In this document: positions 1 to 7,016 of the stretch, one piece after another
Numbering within the stretch: the stretch's first letter is position 1
How the letters are laid out: each line of letters begins with the position of its first letter
Source of the DNA: Nitriliruptoraceae bacterium
GTDB lineage: Bacteria > Actinomycetota > Nitriliruptoria > Nitriliruptorales > Nitriliruptoraceae
Length of the DNA stretch: 17,047 nucleotides
Reading direction: 5' to 3'
NCBI GenBank assembly: GCA_007134165.1
Contig: SLLJ01000200.1
Span: 1-17,047, forward strand
Notes under the pieces: generated by a model
What the model saw: only the letters and a program-made list of their open reading frames with translations
What the model was told of the DNA's origin: nothing
The model's database searches: none
Program-made: the position numbers and the translations under genes

Positions 1-970
1 CCGCCATCGCCGCCCCGGTCACCAGAGCGTTCGAACTCGAGGCGATCGTGGTGAACGTGGCGATGGGGACCACCAGCGCGGTCAGCAGGGACGGCCCCGG
101 ACCGATCCGGGCGGTCAGTCCCGGTGCGAGCAGGCTGCCGAGCAGTGCGCCGAGGCTGCCGGCGGCCAGCAGCAGCCCGAACCCCAGCCCGTCGAGCCCG
201 AGCAGCTCCTGGGCGAACAGCACGAAGGTCGCCAGCACGGCGGCGCTCACGCCGTTCATGACGCCGAGGGTGAGCGCCAGGGTGCGCAGCAACCGGTGGT
301 TCCACAGCCAGCGCAGGCCCTCGGCGATCTGTGCGCGCATCCGGTGGTCGGGTCGCTCGCCGGGCGGGCGGGTGCGGAAGCTGCCGGGGATCGCCGCGAT
401 CAGCGCGGCCGAGAGCGCGGCGGTCACGGCGTCGATGGCGAAGGGCAGGGACAGGGCGACGCCCACCAGCGCCCCGGCCACCGGCCGGGCGACGAACTCG
501 GCGATCACCACCTGGGCGCCCAGGATCGTGCCGTTGGCACGCTCCAGGCGTTCGCGCGGTACCAGGCCGGGCAGGATCGCCTGCGAGGTGTTGTCGAACA
601 CGACCTCGCACATGCCCAGCGCGAAGGCGGCGAGGTAGAGCACGGCCAGGCCGGCCACGTCCTGCCAGACCGCGATGGTCATGGCCAGCGCGACCAGAGC
701 CCGCAGGCTGTTGGCGACCACCATCAGTCGTCGGCGGTCGTAGCGGTCGGTCAGGGTGCCGGCCTGGAGGCTGAACACCAGCCAGGGCAGCCGGGTGGCC
801 AGGGCCACGCCCGAGATCGCCAGCGGGTCGCGGGTCAGCAGCGAGGCCAGCCAGGGGAACGCCAGCGCAACCAGCCCGTCGCCGAGGTTGGAGCTGGCCA
901 CGGCCCCCCACAGCCGCCAGTACCGGCTATCGAGCCGCGCCGGCGGTCCGGCGGCGGCGGGCTCGGACAT
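1..970 (-). CDS. MFS transporter (DHA3/EntS-like exporter), 3' end cut by window edge
   Basis: Reading the minus strand from an ATG at 970 gives 323 codons without a stop to the left edge, so the C-terminus is missing. The product is strongly hydrophobic with repeated membrane segments. It carries the loop 2-3 signature of the major facilitator superfamily at about residues 71-81 (GTLTDRYDRRR), and an N-terminal RYWRLWGAVASSNLGDGL-type opening typical of drug/siderophore exporters of the EntS/DHA3 group. An NTSQAILPGLVP-like stretch after the fourth segment also fits that group. The protein should sit in the inner membrane and export a small molecule by proton antiport; the substrate cannot be read from the sequence. 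A GGAG lies about 6 nt before the ATG. The gene is divergent from the GST-like gene at 1139. The family call is firm and the substrate is unknown. Confidence 0.88.
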   Translation of the reverse strand, partial: MSEPAAAGPPARLDSRYWRLWGAVASSNLGDGLVALAFPWLASLLTRDPLAISGVALATRLPWLVFSLQAGTLTDRYDRRRLMVVANSLRALVALAMTIAVWQDVAGLAVLYLAAFALGMCEVVFDNTSQAILPGLVPRERLERANGTILGAQVVIAEFVARPVAGALVGVALSLPFAIDAVTAALSAALIAAIPGSFRTRPPGERPDHRMRAQIAEGLRWLWNHRLLRTLALTLGVMNGVSAAVLATFVLFAQELLGLDGLGFGLLLAAGSLGALLGSLLAPGLTARIGPGPSLLTALVVPIATFTTIASSSNALVTGAAMA

Positions 971-1138
971 GGAGGGCTCCGGTCGGGGAGGGCAGGCACG
1001 GCCGCGTACCTTCCCAGACCATGACCATCCGATCAAGCACCCGCAGCCTGCTGTTCGACGGCGACGTCCGTGATCGCGTCGCAGGCCACGCGCTCGTGTT
1101 CAATCCCGCCCGGCGGTCCGACCCCAGGAGACGGCAGT
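971..1138. other. Divergent intergenic region with weak promoter signals
   Basis: This 168-base spacer separates the MFS gene (leftward) from the GST-like gene (rightward). It holds a TACCTT hexamer at 1007-1012 on the plus strand that could be a -10 element for the rightward gene, giving a leader of roughly 120 nt. An ATG at 1021 sits 8 nt after that hexamer, which is the spacing of a leaderless start, but the reading frame that follows looks non-coding. No clear -35, operator or riboswitch is visible. Confidence 0.3.
1126..1130 (+). promoter_or_regulatory. Shine-Dalgarno that sets the GST-like gene start
   Basis: AGGAG followed by an 8-nt spacer and the ATG at 1139. It favours this start over an in-frame ATG 69 nt upstream at 1070 that has no such site. 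Confidence 0.7.
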
Positions 1139-2194
1139 ATGGCCCAGACCCCCGCACCCGGCACCTACGTCGAGGACGTGTTCGAGCGGGACATGCGCTA
1201 CCTCGACGACCGCATCACGCGCGACGCCCGTGACGGCTGGCGGGTCGAGCCGGGCCGCTACCGGCTGATCGTCTCCCGCGCCTGCCCCTGGGCCAACCGG
1301 GCGATCATCGTGCGTCGCCTGCTCGGCCTCGAGCAGGTGCTGTCGATGGGCGTGGCCGGACCGACCCACGACGCCGACAGTTGGACCTTCGATCTCGACC
1401 CGGACGGCCGGGACCCGGTGCTCGGTATCCCGCGGCTCAAGGACGCCTACGAGGCCCGCGTCCCCGGCTACCCACGCGGGATCACCGTGCCGGCGATGGT
1501 CGAGGTCGCCAGCGGCAAGGTCGTCACCAACGACTTCTCGCGCATCACCCTGGACCTCTCCACCGAGTGGGTGGCGCACCACCGCCCGGGGGCCCCGCAG
1601 TTGTATCCCGAGCCTCTGCGCGACGCGATCGACACGGTCTCGGAACAGGTCTTCCGGGGGGTCAACAACGCGGTCTACGAGGCCGGCTTCGCCGGCACCG
1701 AGGCGGCCTACGAGCGGGCCTACGACCGGCTGTTCGCCACCCTCGACGAGCTCGGTGAACGTCTGGAGCGGCGGCGCTACCTCGTCGGCGACCACCTCAC
1801 CGAAGCCGACGTGCGGCTGTTCACGACCCTCGTGCGCTTCGACGCGGTCTACCACAACCACTTCAAGTGCAACCGGCACAAGCTCGTCGAACTGCCCGCG
1901 CTGTGGGCCTACGCCCGCGACCTGTTCCAGACCCCCGGGTTCGGTGACACGGTCGACTTCGTGGACATCAAGCGCCACTACTACGAGGTGCACCGCGACA
2001 TCAACCCCACCGGGATCGTGCCCCGCGGGCCGGACCTGTCGGGCTGGGCCGAACCGCACGGTCGCGAGGCGCTCGGGGGCCGGCCGTTCGGGGACGGCAC
2101 GCCGCCGGGTCCGCCGCCGTCCGCCGAGCGGGTGCGCGGCTCGCACAACCCGCCGCTGGCCGCCCTCGACCCGCCGTCCGTCACCGACGGCTGA
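1139..2194 (+). CDS. Glutathionyl-hydroquinone reductase-like protein (xi-class GST family)
   Basis: This 351-residue protein matches the xi-class GST/YqjG-ECM4 family, which reduces thiol-conjugated hydroquinones in the cytoplasm. The N-terminal thioredoxin-like half carries the catalytic motif CPWA (Cys49), preceded by a long N-terminal arm. The helical C-terminal domain includes a YLVGDHLTEADVRLFTTL stretch and an FKCNRHKL segment typical of the family. Where classical members have an NES-type motif for the gamma-glutamyl part of glutathione, this one reads NDFSR (residues 131-135). This fits a host that uses another thiol such as mycothiol, which is inference. The last 50 or so residues are a Gly/Pro-rich tail that looks disordered. 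The start is chosen for the AGGAG at 1126. The SET-domain gene follows 36 nt later on the same strand. Confidence 0.88.
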   Translation: MAQTPAPGTYVEDVFERDMRYLDDRITRDARDGWRVEPGRYRLIVSRACPWANRAIIVRRLLGLEQVLSMGVAGPTHDADSWTFDLDPDGRDPVLGIPRLKDAYEARVPGYPRGITVPAMVEVASGKVVTNDFSRITLDLSTEWVAHHRPGAPQLYPEPLRDAIDTVSEQVFRGVNNAVYEAGFAGTEAAYERAYDRLFATLDELGERLERRRYLVGDHLTEADVRLFTTLVRFDAVYHNHFKCNRHKLVELPALWAYARDLFQTPGFGDTVDFVDIKRHYYEVHRDINPTGIVPRGPDLSGWAEPHGREALGGRPFGDGTPPGPPPSAERVRGSHNPPLAALDPPSVTDG

Positions 2195-2218
2195 GCCGCG
2201 TGCTTGGCTGGTGGCGTC

Positions 2219-2225
2219 GAGGAGG
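2219..2225 (+). promoter_or_regulatory. Shine-Dalgarno that sets the SET-domain gene start
   Basis: GAGGAGG with a 5-nt spacer to the ATG at 2231. It decides between this start and an in-frame TTG at 2204 that lacks a comparable site. Confidence 0.75.
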
Positions 2226-2230
2226 CAGCC

Positions 2231-2623
2231 ATGGTCGAGGTGGGCCCGTCGCCACGGGGTGGACGAGGGCTGTTCGCCACCGCGCCGCTGGCTGGTGACG
2301 TGCTGCTGCTGACCTCGCCGATCCTGCTCGTCCCCGCCGATCAGCGCGAGCACCTGCTGCAGACGGTGGTCGACGACTACGTCTACGAGTGGGACGACGA
2401 GGGCACCGCCGCGCTGGTGCTCGGCGCCTCCTCGATGTGCAACCACGACCCCGAGCCCAACGCCTACCTGTGGTTGGTCCCCGAGGCGCAGGTCGCCGAG
2501 CTTTGGACCACCCGCCCGATCGCCGCCGGCGAGGAGATCACCGTCTCCTACCGAGCCGCCGGGGACGACGCCCCGTTGTGGTTCGAGGTGGTCCGGCCCG
2601 AGGTGGAACGGCCCGAGCGGTGA
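2231..2623 (+). CDS. Small SET-domain protein (putative protein lysine methyltransferase)
   Basis: The protein is 130 residues and consists of little more than a SET core. At residues 10-15 it has GGRGLF, the usual SET start that binds S-adenosylmethionine. NHDPEPN at 71-77 matches the NHxxxPN cofactor-binding motif, and EEITVSY at 101-107 supplies the catalytic-type tyrosine (Tyr107). There are no pre-SET domain and no post-SET zinc cysteines, as in other compact bacterial members. SET enzymes transfer a methyl group to lysine side chains; no substrate can be deduced here. The gene lies 36 nt after the GST-like gene on the same strand and may be co-transcribed with it. It meets the minus-strand 500-residue gene tail to tail with only 3 nt between stop codons. 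Family confidence is good; activity is inferred. Confidence 0.85.
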   Translation: MVEVGPSPRGGRGLFATAPLAGDVLLLTSPILLVPADQREHLLQTVVDDYVYEWDDEGTAALVLGASSMCNHDPEPNAYLWLVPEAQVAELWTTRPIAAGEEITVSYRAAGDDAPLWFEVVRPEVERPER

Positions 2624-2626
2624 GCA

Positions 2627-4129
2627 TCAGCCCGGGCGGACCAGGCCCAGCGCCGCCGCCAGCGGGAGCACCGATCCGGCCGCATACGGGTTGCGCCACA
2701 GCCCGCCGTGGGCCGCAGCCTCGGTGAACAGCTCGAGCTCGTGGGGGATCGGGGTGCCCGGGGCCGGCGTGGCCGGTGGGCGGTGCAGGTCGTGGGCGAG
2801 CAGGGCGGCCATCAGCGCCGAGGCGGTGTCGGGCTCGAACACCTCGACCTCGAAGTTCGGGGCGCCACGGTAGGCGGCGGCCAGCACCCGGTTGCTGATC
2901 ACCGAGCGGGTGCGCGTGGCCGGGGCGACGTTGGCCGACACCCGCACGTCCTCGTGGCGGGCCAGCCGCAACCGCCAGCGTTGCAGCCGCTTGGCGAGGG
3001 CATAGTTGGGGCCCTGCTGCAGCACGATGGCGTCTGCGACCCCGTAGCGGGCGCCGTCGGCGGTGCGGATCGTGCCCGGGTAGTTGGGTGCGAAGGCCCG
3101 CCCCAGCGTCAGGCTCCGCGACACCCGCGACAACGGCCCGGTCGCGTCGTAGCGGGCACGGGAGGCGGTCACGACCGCTTCGGGCACCGCGTAGACGTCG
3201 GTGGGTGTGAGCAGTCCGGCCAGCGACACCTGCTCGCCGTGGGCCAGCAGGTGCAGCGCCAGCGCGTCCTGGGCCAGGGCGACCAGCACGTGCTCGGCGC
3301 CGTGGGCGTAGGCGTAGGCGCCGATGGTCAGCGGACCGGGCAGCGTCTCGAGCCACCGGGCGAGCTCCGGCAGCCCCGTGCGCAGGTCCACGCCAGCGGC
3401 TGCGGCGGGCTCCGCGTCGTCCGCCGAGCGACCCACCCGGTGGTGCAGTGGGATGATCGCCGTGCCGCTGCCGGCCCGCACGGTACGCAGGATGCGTTCC
3501 CACAGCCCTGGGCGCGGCAGGTCGATCGGCACCACGCGTGCCCCCCACCGGCACAGGTGCGCCAGGGGGCCGAGTTCGGCGCCGGCGCCGAGCACCACGA
3601 CGGTGAAGCGGGAGAGGTCGAACCATTCGGGGTGCGCGGCGAGGCGGTCGAAGGCGTCGCCGAAGGACGGCTCGACGATGCCGGCACCGACCCAGCGGTC
3701 GACCTGCCGGGCCAACTCGTCGCCGATCAGCGCTCGGCCCCGGTAGGGCACCTCGAGCGGGGCGGTCGGCCCGTGTCCGCGCACCTGTGCGGTGTGCAAC
3801 CGTTCGCCGGCGAGCTCCACGGCCTGCGTCAGTGGGACCGCGTGGCGGTCGCGGACGAACTCGACCTGCTCGTAGCAGGCGTCGAGGCCGGCCCGGGGGA
3901 CCGCACCGGCGTCGCCGGGTGAGCGCAGCTCGGCCTCGACCAGCGCGTGCAGGTGCACCCCGTAGCGCCGTCGCCAGTCACGCTCGGCCTCGATCTCGCT
4001 GCCGAGCTGCGGATCCACCGCCGCGGCGGCGGCGGCCAAGCTCGCCCGTCCCGCCGGGGTCGAGCCGCGCCGGCCCTCCACCATGCGGAAGGCCACGCCG
4101 CGGGCGGGTGGCTGCTGGGTGCCGGCCAT
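2627..4129 (-). CDS. Conserved-looking protein of unknown function with Rossmann-like glycine loop
   Basis: I do not recognise a named family for this 500-residue protein. It has no signal peptide or clear membrane segment and looks cytosolic. A hydrophobic beta strand followed by LGAGAELGP (residues 180-188), then ARVVPIDLPRP after a short helix, resembles a nucleotide-binding Rossmann beta-alpha-beta unit. Further strands such as GTAIIPLHHRVG, PGPLTIGAYAYAHGAE and TPTDVYAVPEAVV suggest a complete alpha/beta domain in the middle. The C-terminal third includes FAPNYPGTIRT, LQQGPNYALAKRLQRWR and NPYAAGSVLP, a well-ordered pattern rather than random GC-rich sequence. The ATG at 4129 has a GGGAAGG 7 nt upstream. 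The open frame extends further upstream to 4468 but overlaps the divergent hydrolase gene and is low-complexity, so I reject that extension. A dehydrogenase- or methyltransferase-like fold is possible. Confidence 0.75.
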   Translation of the reverse strand: MAGTQQPPARGVAFRMVEGRRGSTPAGRASLAAAAAAVDPQLGSEIEAERDWRRRYGVHLHALVEAELRSPGDAGAVPRAGLDACYEQVEFVRDRHAVPLTQAVELAGERLHTAQVRGHGPTAPLEVPYRGRALIGDELARQVDRWVGAGIVEPSFGDAFDRLAAHPEWFDLSRFTVVVLGAGAELGPLAHLCRWGARVVPIDLPRPGLWERILRTVRAGSGTAIIPLHHRVGRSADDAEPAAAAGVDLRTGLPELARWLETLPGPLTIGAYAYAHGAEHVLVALAQDALALHLLAHGEQVSLAGLLTPTDVYAVPEAVVTASRARYDATGPLSRVSRSLTLGRAFAPNYPGTIRTADGARYGVADAIVLQQGPNYALAKRLQRWRLRLARHEDVRVSANVAPATRTRSVISNRVLAAAYRGAPNFEVEVFEPDTASALMAALLAHDLHRPPATPAPGTPIPHELELFTEAAAHGGLWRNPYAAGSVLPLAAALGLVRPG

Positions 4130-4155
4130 CGCCAACCTTCCCTCGTCGGACCCCA

Positions 4156-4161
4156 ACGCTA
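4156..4161 (-). promoter_or_regulatory. Candidate -10 element for the 500-residue unknown gene
   Basis: TAGCGT on the minus strand, ending 26 nt before the ATG at 4129. It fits the TAnnnT pattern seen before other genes in the window. No TTGACA-like -35 is visible. Confidence 0.35.
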
Positions 4162-4172
4162 GGCGCTGCGCG

Positions 4173-4178
4173 TACCGT
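4173..4178 (+). promoter_or_regulatory. Candidate -10 element for the alpha/beta-hydrolase gene
   Basis: TACCGT on the plus strand, 25 nt before the ATG at 4204. It lies only 11 bp from the opposing minus-strand candidate at 4156-4161, so the two polymerase sites would overlap. No TTGACA-like -35 is visible. Confidence 0.35.
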
Positions 4179-4203
4179 GGAGGCAGCGAGCAGAGGCGGG
4201 AGC

Positions 4204-4854
4204 ATGGATGACCAGCAGCAGTTGGAGTTCGAGGTCGGGTCGGAGGCGATCGCCGGGGACCTCGCGGTGCCGCCCGAGTCCCGTGGTCTGGTCGTGTTCG
4301 CGCATGGCAGTGGGTCGAGCCGGCACAGCCGACGCAACCGGCAGGTGGCGGCCGAGCTGCGTGCTGCCGGATTCGGCACCCTGCTGCTCGACCTGTTGAC
4401 CGCTTCGGAGGAGTTGGGCGACCGGCGCGGCGCGCGCTCGCGCTTCGACATCCCTCGCCTGGCCGCACGGGTCGCGCTCGCGGTCGATCATCTCGGTGCC
4501 GATCCCGAGTTCGCGATGCTGCCGGTGGGCCTGTTCGGGGCCAGCACGGGCGCGGCGGCCGCGCTGGTGTGCGCCGCCGAGCGTCCGGCGCTCGTGCGCG
4601 CGGTCGTGTCCCGGGGTGGGCGACCAGACCTCGCCGGGCAGCACCTCGGGCGTGTTGTGGCGCCGACCCTGCTGATCGTCGGAGGGGACGACCTCGAGGT
4701 TCTCTCGCTCAACCGCCGGGCGCAGGCGGCGATGACCGCTCCGGTCGACGTCGAGGTGGTGCCAGGCGCGGGCCACCTGTTCGAGGAGCCCGGGGCGCTC
4801 GAGCGAGTGGCCCAGCTCGCCCGCACACACCTGGCCCGCCACCTCGTGCGGTGA
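4204..4854 (+). CDS. Alpha/beta-hydrolase, dienelactone-hydrolase-like
   Basis: This 216-residue protein has a complete alpha/beta-hydrolase layout. VVFAHGSGSSRHS near residues 30-42 forms the oxyanion-hole region. The nucleophile elbow is GASTG with Ser114, the acid is one of the Asp pair at 162-163 after LLIVGG, and the catalytic base is His191 in GAGHLFEEPG. Close relatives occur alone or fused to phosphoribosyltransferase domains in actinobacteria; here only the hydrolase is present. The enzyme should act on an ester or similar bond in the cytoplasm, with substrate unknown. The ATG at 4204 follows AGAGGCGGGAG; an ATG 4 nt later is out of frame. The gene is divergent from the unknown gene at 2627-4129 across 74 bp and convergent with the YbaK gene, 12 nt apart. 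Confidence 0.85.
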   Translation: MDDQQQLEFEVGSEAIAGDLAVPPESRGLVVFAHGSGSSRHSRRNRQVAAELRAAGFGTLLLDLLTASEELGDRRGARSRFDIPRLAARVALAVDHLGADPEFAMLPVGLFGASTGAAAALVCAAERPALVRAVVSRGGRPDLAGQHLGRVVAPTLLIVGGDDLEVLSLNRRAQAAMTAPVDVEVVPGAGHLFEEPGALERVAQLARTHLARHLVR

Positions 4855-4866
4855 GCGCGCAGTTGG

Positions 4867-5346
4867 TCACCGGGCTGCGGTGGACGCCAGCGGTGCGGTG
4901 ATTGGACCGATGGTCACCGTCGCCCCCCGCAGCAACGGCCCGGGCTCGGTGCGCACCGACTCGCGCTGGCTGCCGGCGGCGAAGGTGACCCGGCGGTGGG
5001 CGAACACCCCGGGATCGATCGCCACCGGCACGTGCAGCAGGCCGGGGAGCGGCGGGACGGTGCCCGGCTCGAACTCCGGGAACGCCGCGGCGATCTCCTC
5101 CTCGGTGGCCAGTCTGGCCTCCCGATCGCCGATCGCGTCGGCGGCGAGGTCGAGGTCCAGGCGCCGGTCGGCGGTGAGCACCGCCAGGCCGAAGCCCGTG
5201 TCGATGCGCAGCACCACCACCTTGACCACCTCGTCGGCATGCAGGTCCAGGGCCTCGGCCTCCGCTCGGGCGGTCTCGGCGCGAGGATGGGGTAGGTACT
5301 CGAAGCGCAGGCCCGCCTGCGCCAGGTGCTCGGTCACCAGGGACAT
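4867..5346 (-). CDS. YbaK/ProX-type aminoacyl-tRNA editing-domain protein
   Basis: The 159-residue product is a free-standing YbaK-like domain, a family that hydrolyses mischarged aminoacyl-tRNAs in trans (for example Cys- or Ala-tRNA-Pro). The N-terminal FEYLPHPRAETARAEAEAL and DEVVKVVVLRID stretches match the family core, including the conserved lysine after the helix. LAVLTADRRLDLD follows and a GTVPPLPGLLHVPVAID segment closes the fold; the latter corresponds to the G-x-x-P-P region of YbaK domains. The ATG at 5346 has GGGAAGG 7 nt upstream. A long open frame continues upstream antisense to the ADP-ribosylglycohydrolase gene, but that is a GC-rich shadow. Which tRNA it edits cannot be told from sequence alone. 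Confidence 0.85.
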   Translation of the reverse strand: MSLVTEHLAQAGLRFEYLPHPRAETARAEAEALDLHADEVVKVVVLRIDTGFGLAVLTADRRLDLDLAADAIGDREARLATEEEIAAAFPEFEPGTVPPLPGLLHVPVAIDPGVFAHRRVTFAAGSQRESVRTEPGPLLRGATVTIGPITAPLASTAAR

Positions 5347-5541
5347 GATCCGGCCTTCCCGGTGCGCGCCGTGATCGCCGGGGCGCACCCACACCCCTAT
5401 CCTGCGCGCGCCGGCCCGCGCCGGGCAGTGCCCTTCGACCATGTTCCGGGGGGCGCTCGCCGTTGGCCTACCCTGCCCCAGGGCCGGCGGCACACGTTGT
5501 GGACGCGGCACGATTATCGTTCGGAGCGTGCCGCACCGAGA
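5347..5541. other. Divergent intergenic region between YbaK gene and ADP-ribosylglycohydrolase fusion
   Basis: This 195-base spacer contains a plus-strand TATCGT at 5515-5520 (likely -10 for the gene at 5542), a second plus-strand TACCCT at 5469-5474, and a minus-strand TAGGGG read from 5399 to 5394 that may serve the YbaK gene. No coding frame or clear hairpin was seen. Confidence 0.35.
5515..5520 (+). promoter_or_regulatory. Candidate -10 element for the ADP-ribosylglycohydrolase fusion gene
   Basis: TATCGT, 21 nt before the ATG at 5542, in one of the few AT-containing patches of the spacer. No convincing -35 partner was found. Confidence 0.35.
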
Positions 5542-6999
5542 ATGGACGCACGCATGATCCTGTGGACCGACCGAGTCGCGGGCTCGTTGCTCGGCCTCGC
5601 CGCCGGCGACGCGCTCGGAGCCGGCTACGAGTTCGCCACCCCTCCCACCGGCGAGGTCGCCATGGTGGGCGGTGGGCTCGGTGGCTGGCAGCCCGGTGAG
5701 TGGACCGACGACACCCAGATGGCGATCTGTATCGCCGAGGTGACCGCGGCGGGCAGCGTCGACGTCGATGCCATCGCCCACCGGTTCATGGAGTGGTACG
5801 ACTCGCGCCCCGCGGACGTGGGTATCGCGACCAGTGCCGTGCTGCGGGCGGTCAGCGACTCCGAGCAGGCCTCGGCCGAGGCCCTGCACGATGCTGCAGA
5901 GAGCTTCCTGCAGGACCATCCGAAAGGCGGCGCGGGCAACGGCGCGCTGATGCGCACCGCGCCGGTCGCCCTGGCCCACCTCGGTGACGATGCCGCGATC
6001 GCCACCTCCGCCCGGGCGGTCGCCGAGCTCACCCACGCCGATCCGCTGGCCGGGGACAGTTGCGTGCTGTGGAGCATCGCCATCGATCGCGCGGTCCGCG
6101 ACGGCCGTCTCGACGGCGCCCACGACGGTGTCGGCCTGCTGCCAGAGGAACGCCAGGAACGCTGGCGCGCGTGGCTGCACGACGCCGAGACCAAGACCCC
6201 GAAGGCCTTCCGACCCAACGGTTTCACGGTCGCCGCCCTGCAGGCAGCGCATGCGGCGGTGCATCAGACGCCGGTCCCCGTCGACGCTCCGCCCGCCCGC
6301 CACCTGCAGGACGCGCTGCACGAGGCGGTGCGCATCGGCCACGACACCGACACGGTCGCGGCCATCGCCGGCTCGCTGCTCGGCGCCCGGTGGGGAGCCA
6401 CCGCGGTGCCGTTCGCCTGGCGGCGTCTGCTGCAGGGCTGGCCGGGTCGCCGGGCGACGGATCTGGTGCGCCTCGCGGTGCTCACCGCCCGCAAGGGCGA
6501 GCCCGACGAGGTCGGCTGGCCCGTGGCCGAGCACATCGTCGGTGACCCGCCGGCCTTCGTGGTCGCGGTGCCCGGCGACGACGATCTGCTGCTGGGCAAC
6601 CTCGCGGCGCTCGACGAGGTCGTGGCCGAGGTGGACGTGGTCGTGTCGCTGTGCCGGGTCGGCACCCGGCAGGTCCCGACCTCGGTGGAGCACTACGAGG
6701 TCATGCTCAGCGACGGAGACCAGGACGGCGACAACCCCAACCTCGCGATGGTGTTGGCCGACACCGCCGACGCGCTGCTCACCCTGCGTGCCGAAGGCAA
6801 GCGGGTGTTCGTGCACTGCGTGCACGGCCGAAGTCGCACGCCGACCGTCGCGGCGGTCATGCTGACCCAGCGCGATGGCTGCAGCGGGGCCGAAGCCTGG
6901 GGTCGGATCGCCGAGGTGCTGCCCGCCAGCGAGCACAACGAGGCCTTCCAGGCCATCCTCGCCCAGATCCCGGCGAGCTACGCCACGCCGCAGGGCTGA
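5542..6999 (+). CDS. ADP-ribosylglycohydrolase (DraG/ARH family) fused to a Cys-based protein phosphatase domain
   Basis: This 485-residue protein combines two domains. Residues about 8-300 are a DraG/ARH-type ADP-ribosylglycohydrolase: LGLAAGDALG near 17-26, WTDDTQM at 54-60 and HDTDT at 267-271 supply the aspartates that bind the two magnesium ions. A GAGNGALMRTAP motif lies between them. This family removes ADP-ribose from proteins, nucleic acids or small molecules. Residues about 325-480 are a protein-tyrosine/dual-specificity phosphatase domain with the P-loop HCVHGRSRT (Cys426, Arg432). Both active sites look intact. It is probably cytosolic. The start is the first ATG; an ATG 12 nt downstream is nearly as good, and no strong Shine-Dalgarno separates them. 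The gene is convergent with the gamma-carbonic-anhydrase gene, 17 nt apart. The physical link implies a substrate carrying both ADP-ribose and phosphate, or one signalling route, which is inference. Confidence 0.9.
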   Translation: MDARMILWTDRVAGSLLGLAAGDALGAGYEFATPPTGEVAMVGGGLGGWQPGEWTDDTQMAICIAEVTAAGSVDVDAIAHRFMEWYDSRPADVGIATSAVLRAVSDSEQASAEALHDAAESFLQDHPKGGAGNGALMRTAPVALAHLGDDAAIATSARAVAELTHADPLAGDSCVLWSIAIDRAVRDGRLDGAHDGVGLLPEERQERWRAWLHDAETKTPKAFRPNGFTVAALQAAHAAVHQTPVPVDAPPARHLQDALHEAVRIGHDTDTVAAIAGSLLGARWGATAVPFAWRRLLQGWPGRRATDLVRLAVLTARKGEPDEVGWPVAEHIVGDPPAFVVAVPGDDDLLLGNLAALDEVVAEVDVVVSLCRVGTRQVPTSVEHYEVMLSDGDQDGDNPNLAMVLADTADALLTLRAEGKRVFVHCVHGRSRTPTVAAVMLTQRDGCSGAEAWGRIAEVLPASEHNEAFQAILAQIPASYATPQG

Positions 7000-7016
7000 C
7001 CGCCCCCCGGCAGGGC

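Noticed and set aside
1021..1233. Possible leaderless 70-residue ORF 8 nt after TACCTT
   Set aside because: The spacing suits a leaderless transcript, but the product is Arg/Pro-rich shadow sequence that overlaps the GST-like gene out of frame. The hexamer more likely serves the GST-like gene.
1100..2446. A 448-residue antisense frame across the GST-like and SET genes
   Set aside because: It is Val/Gly/His-rich shadow sequence and covers two supported genes.
4130..4468. N-terminal extension of the 500-residue unknown gene by 113 residues
   Set aside because: It overlaps the hydrolase gene on the other strand, is low-complexity Arg/Pro-rich, and the ATG at 4129 has its own ribosome site.
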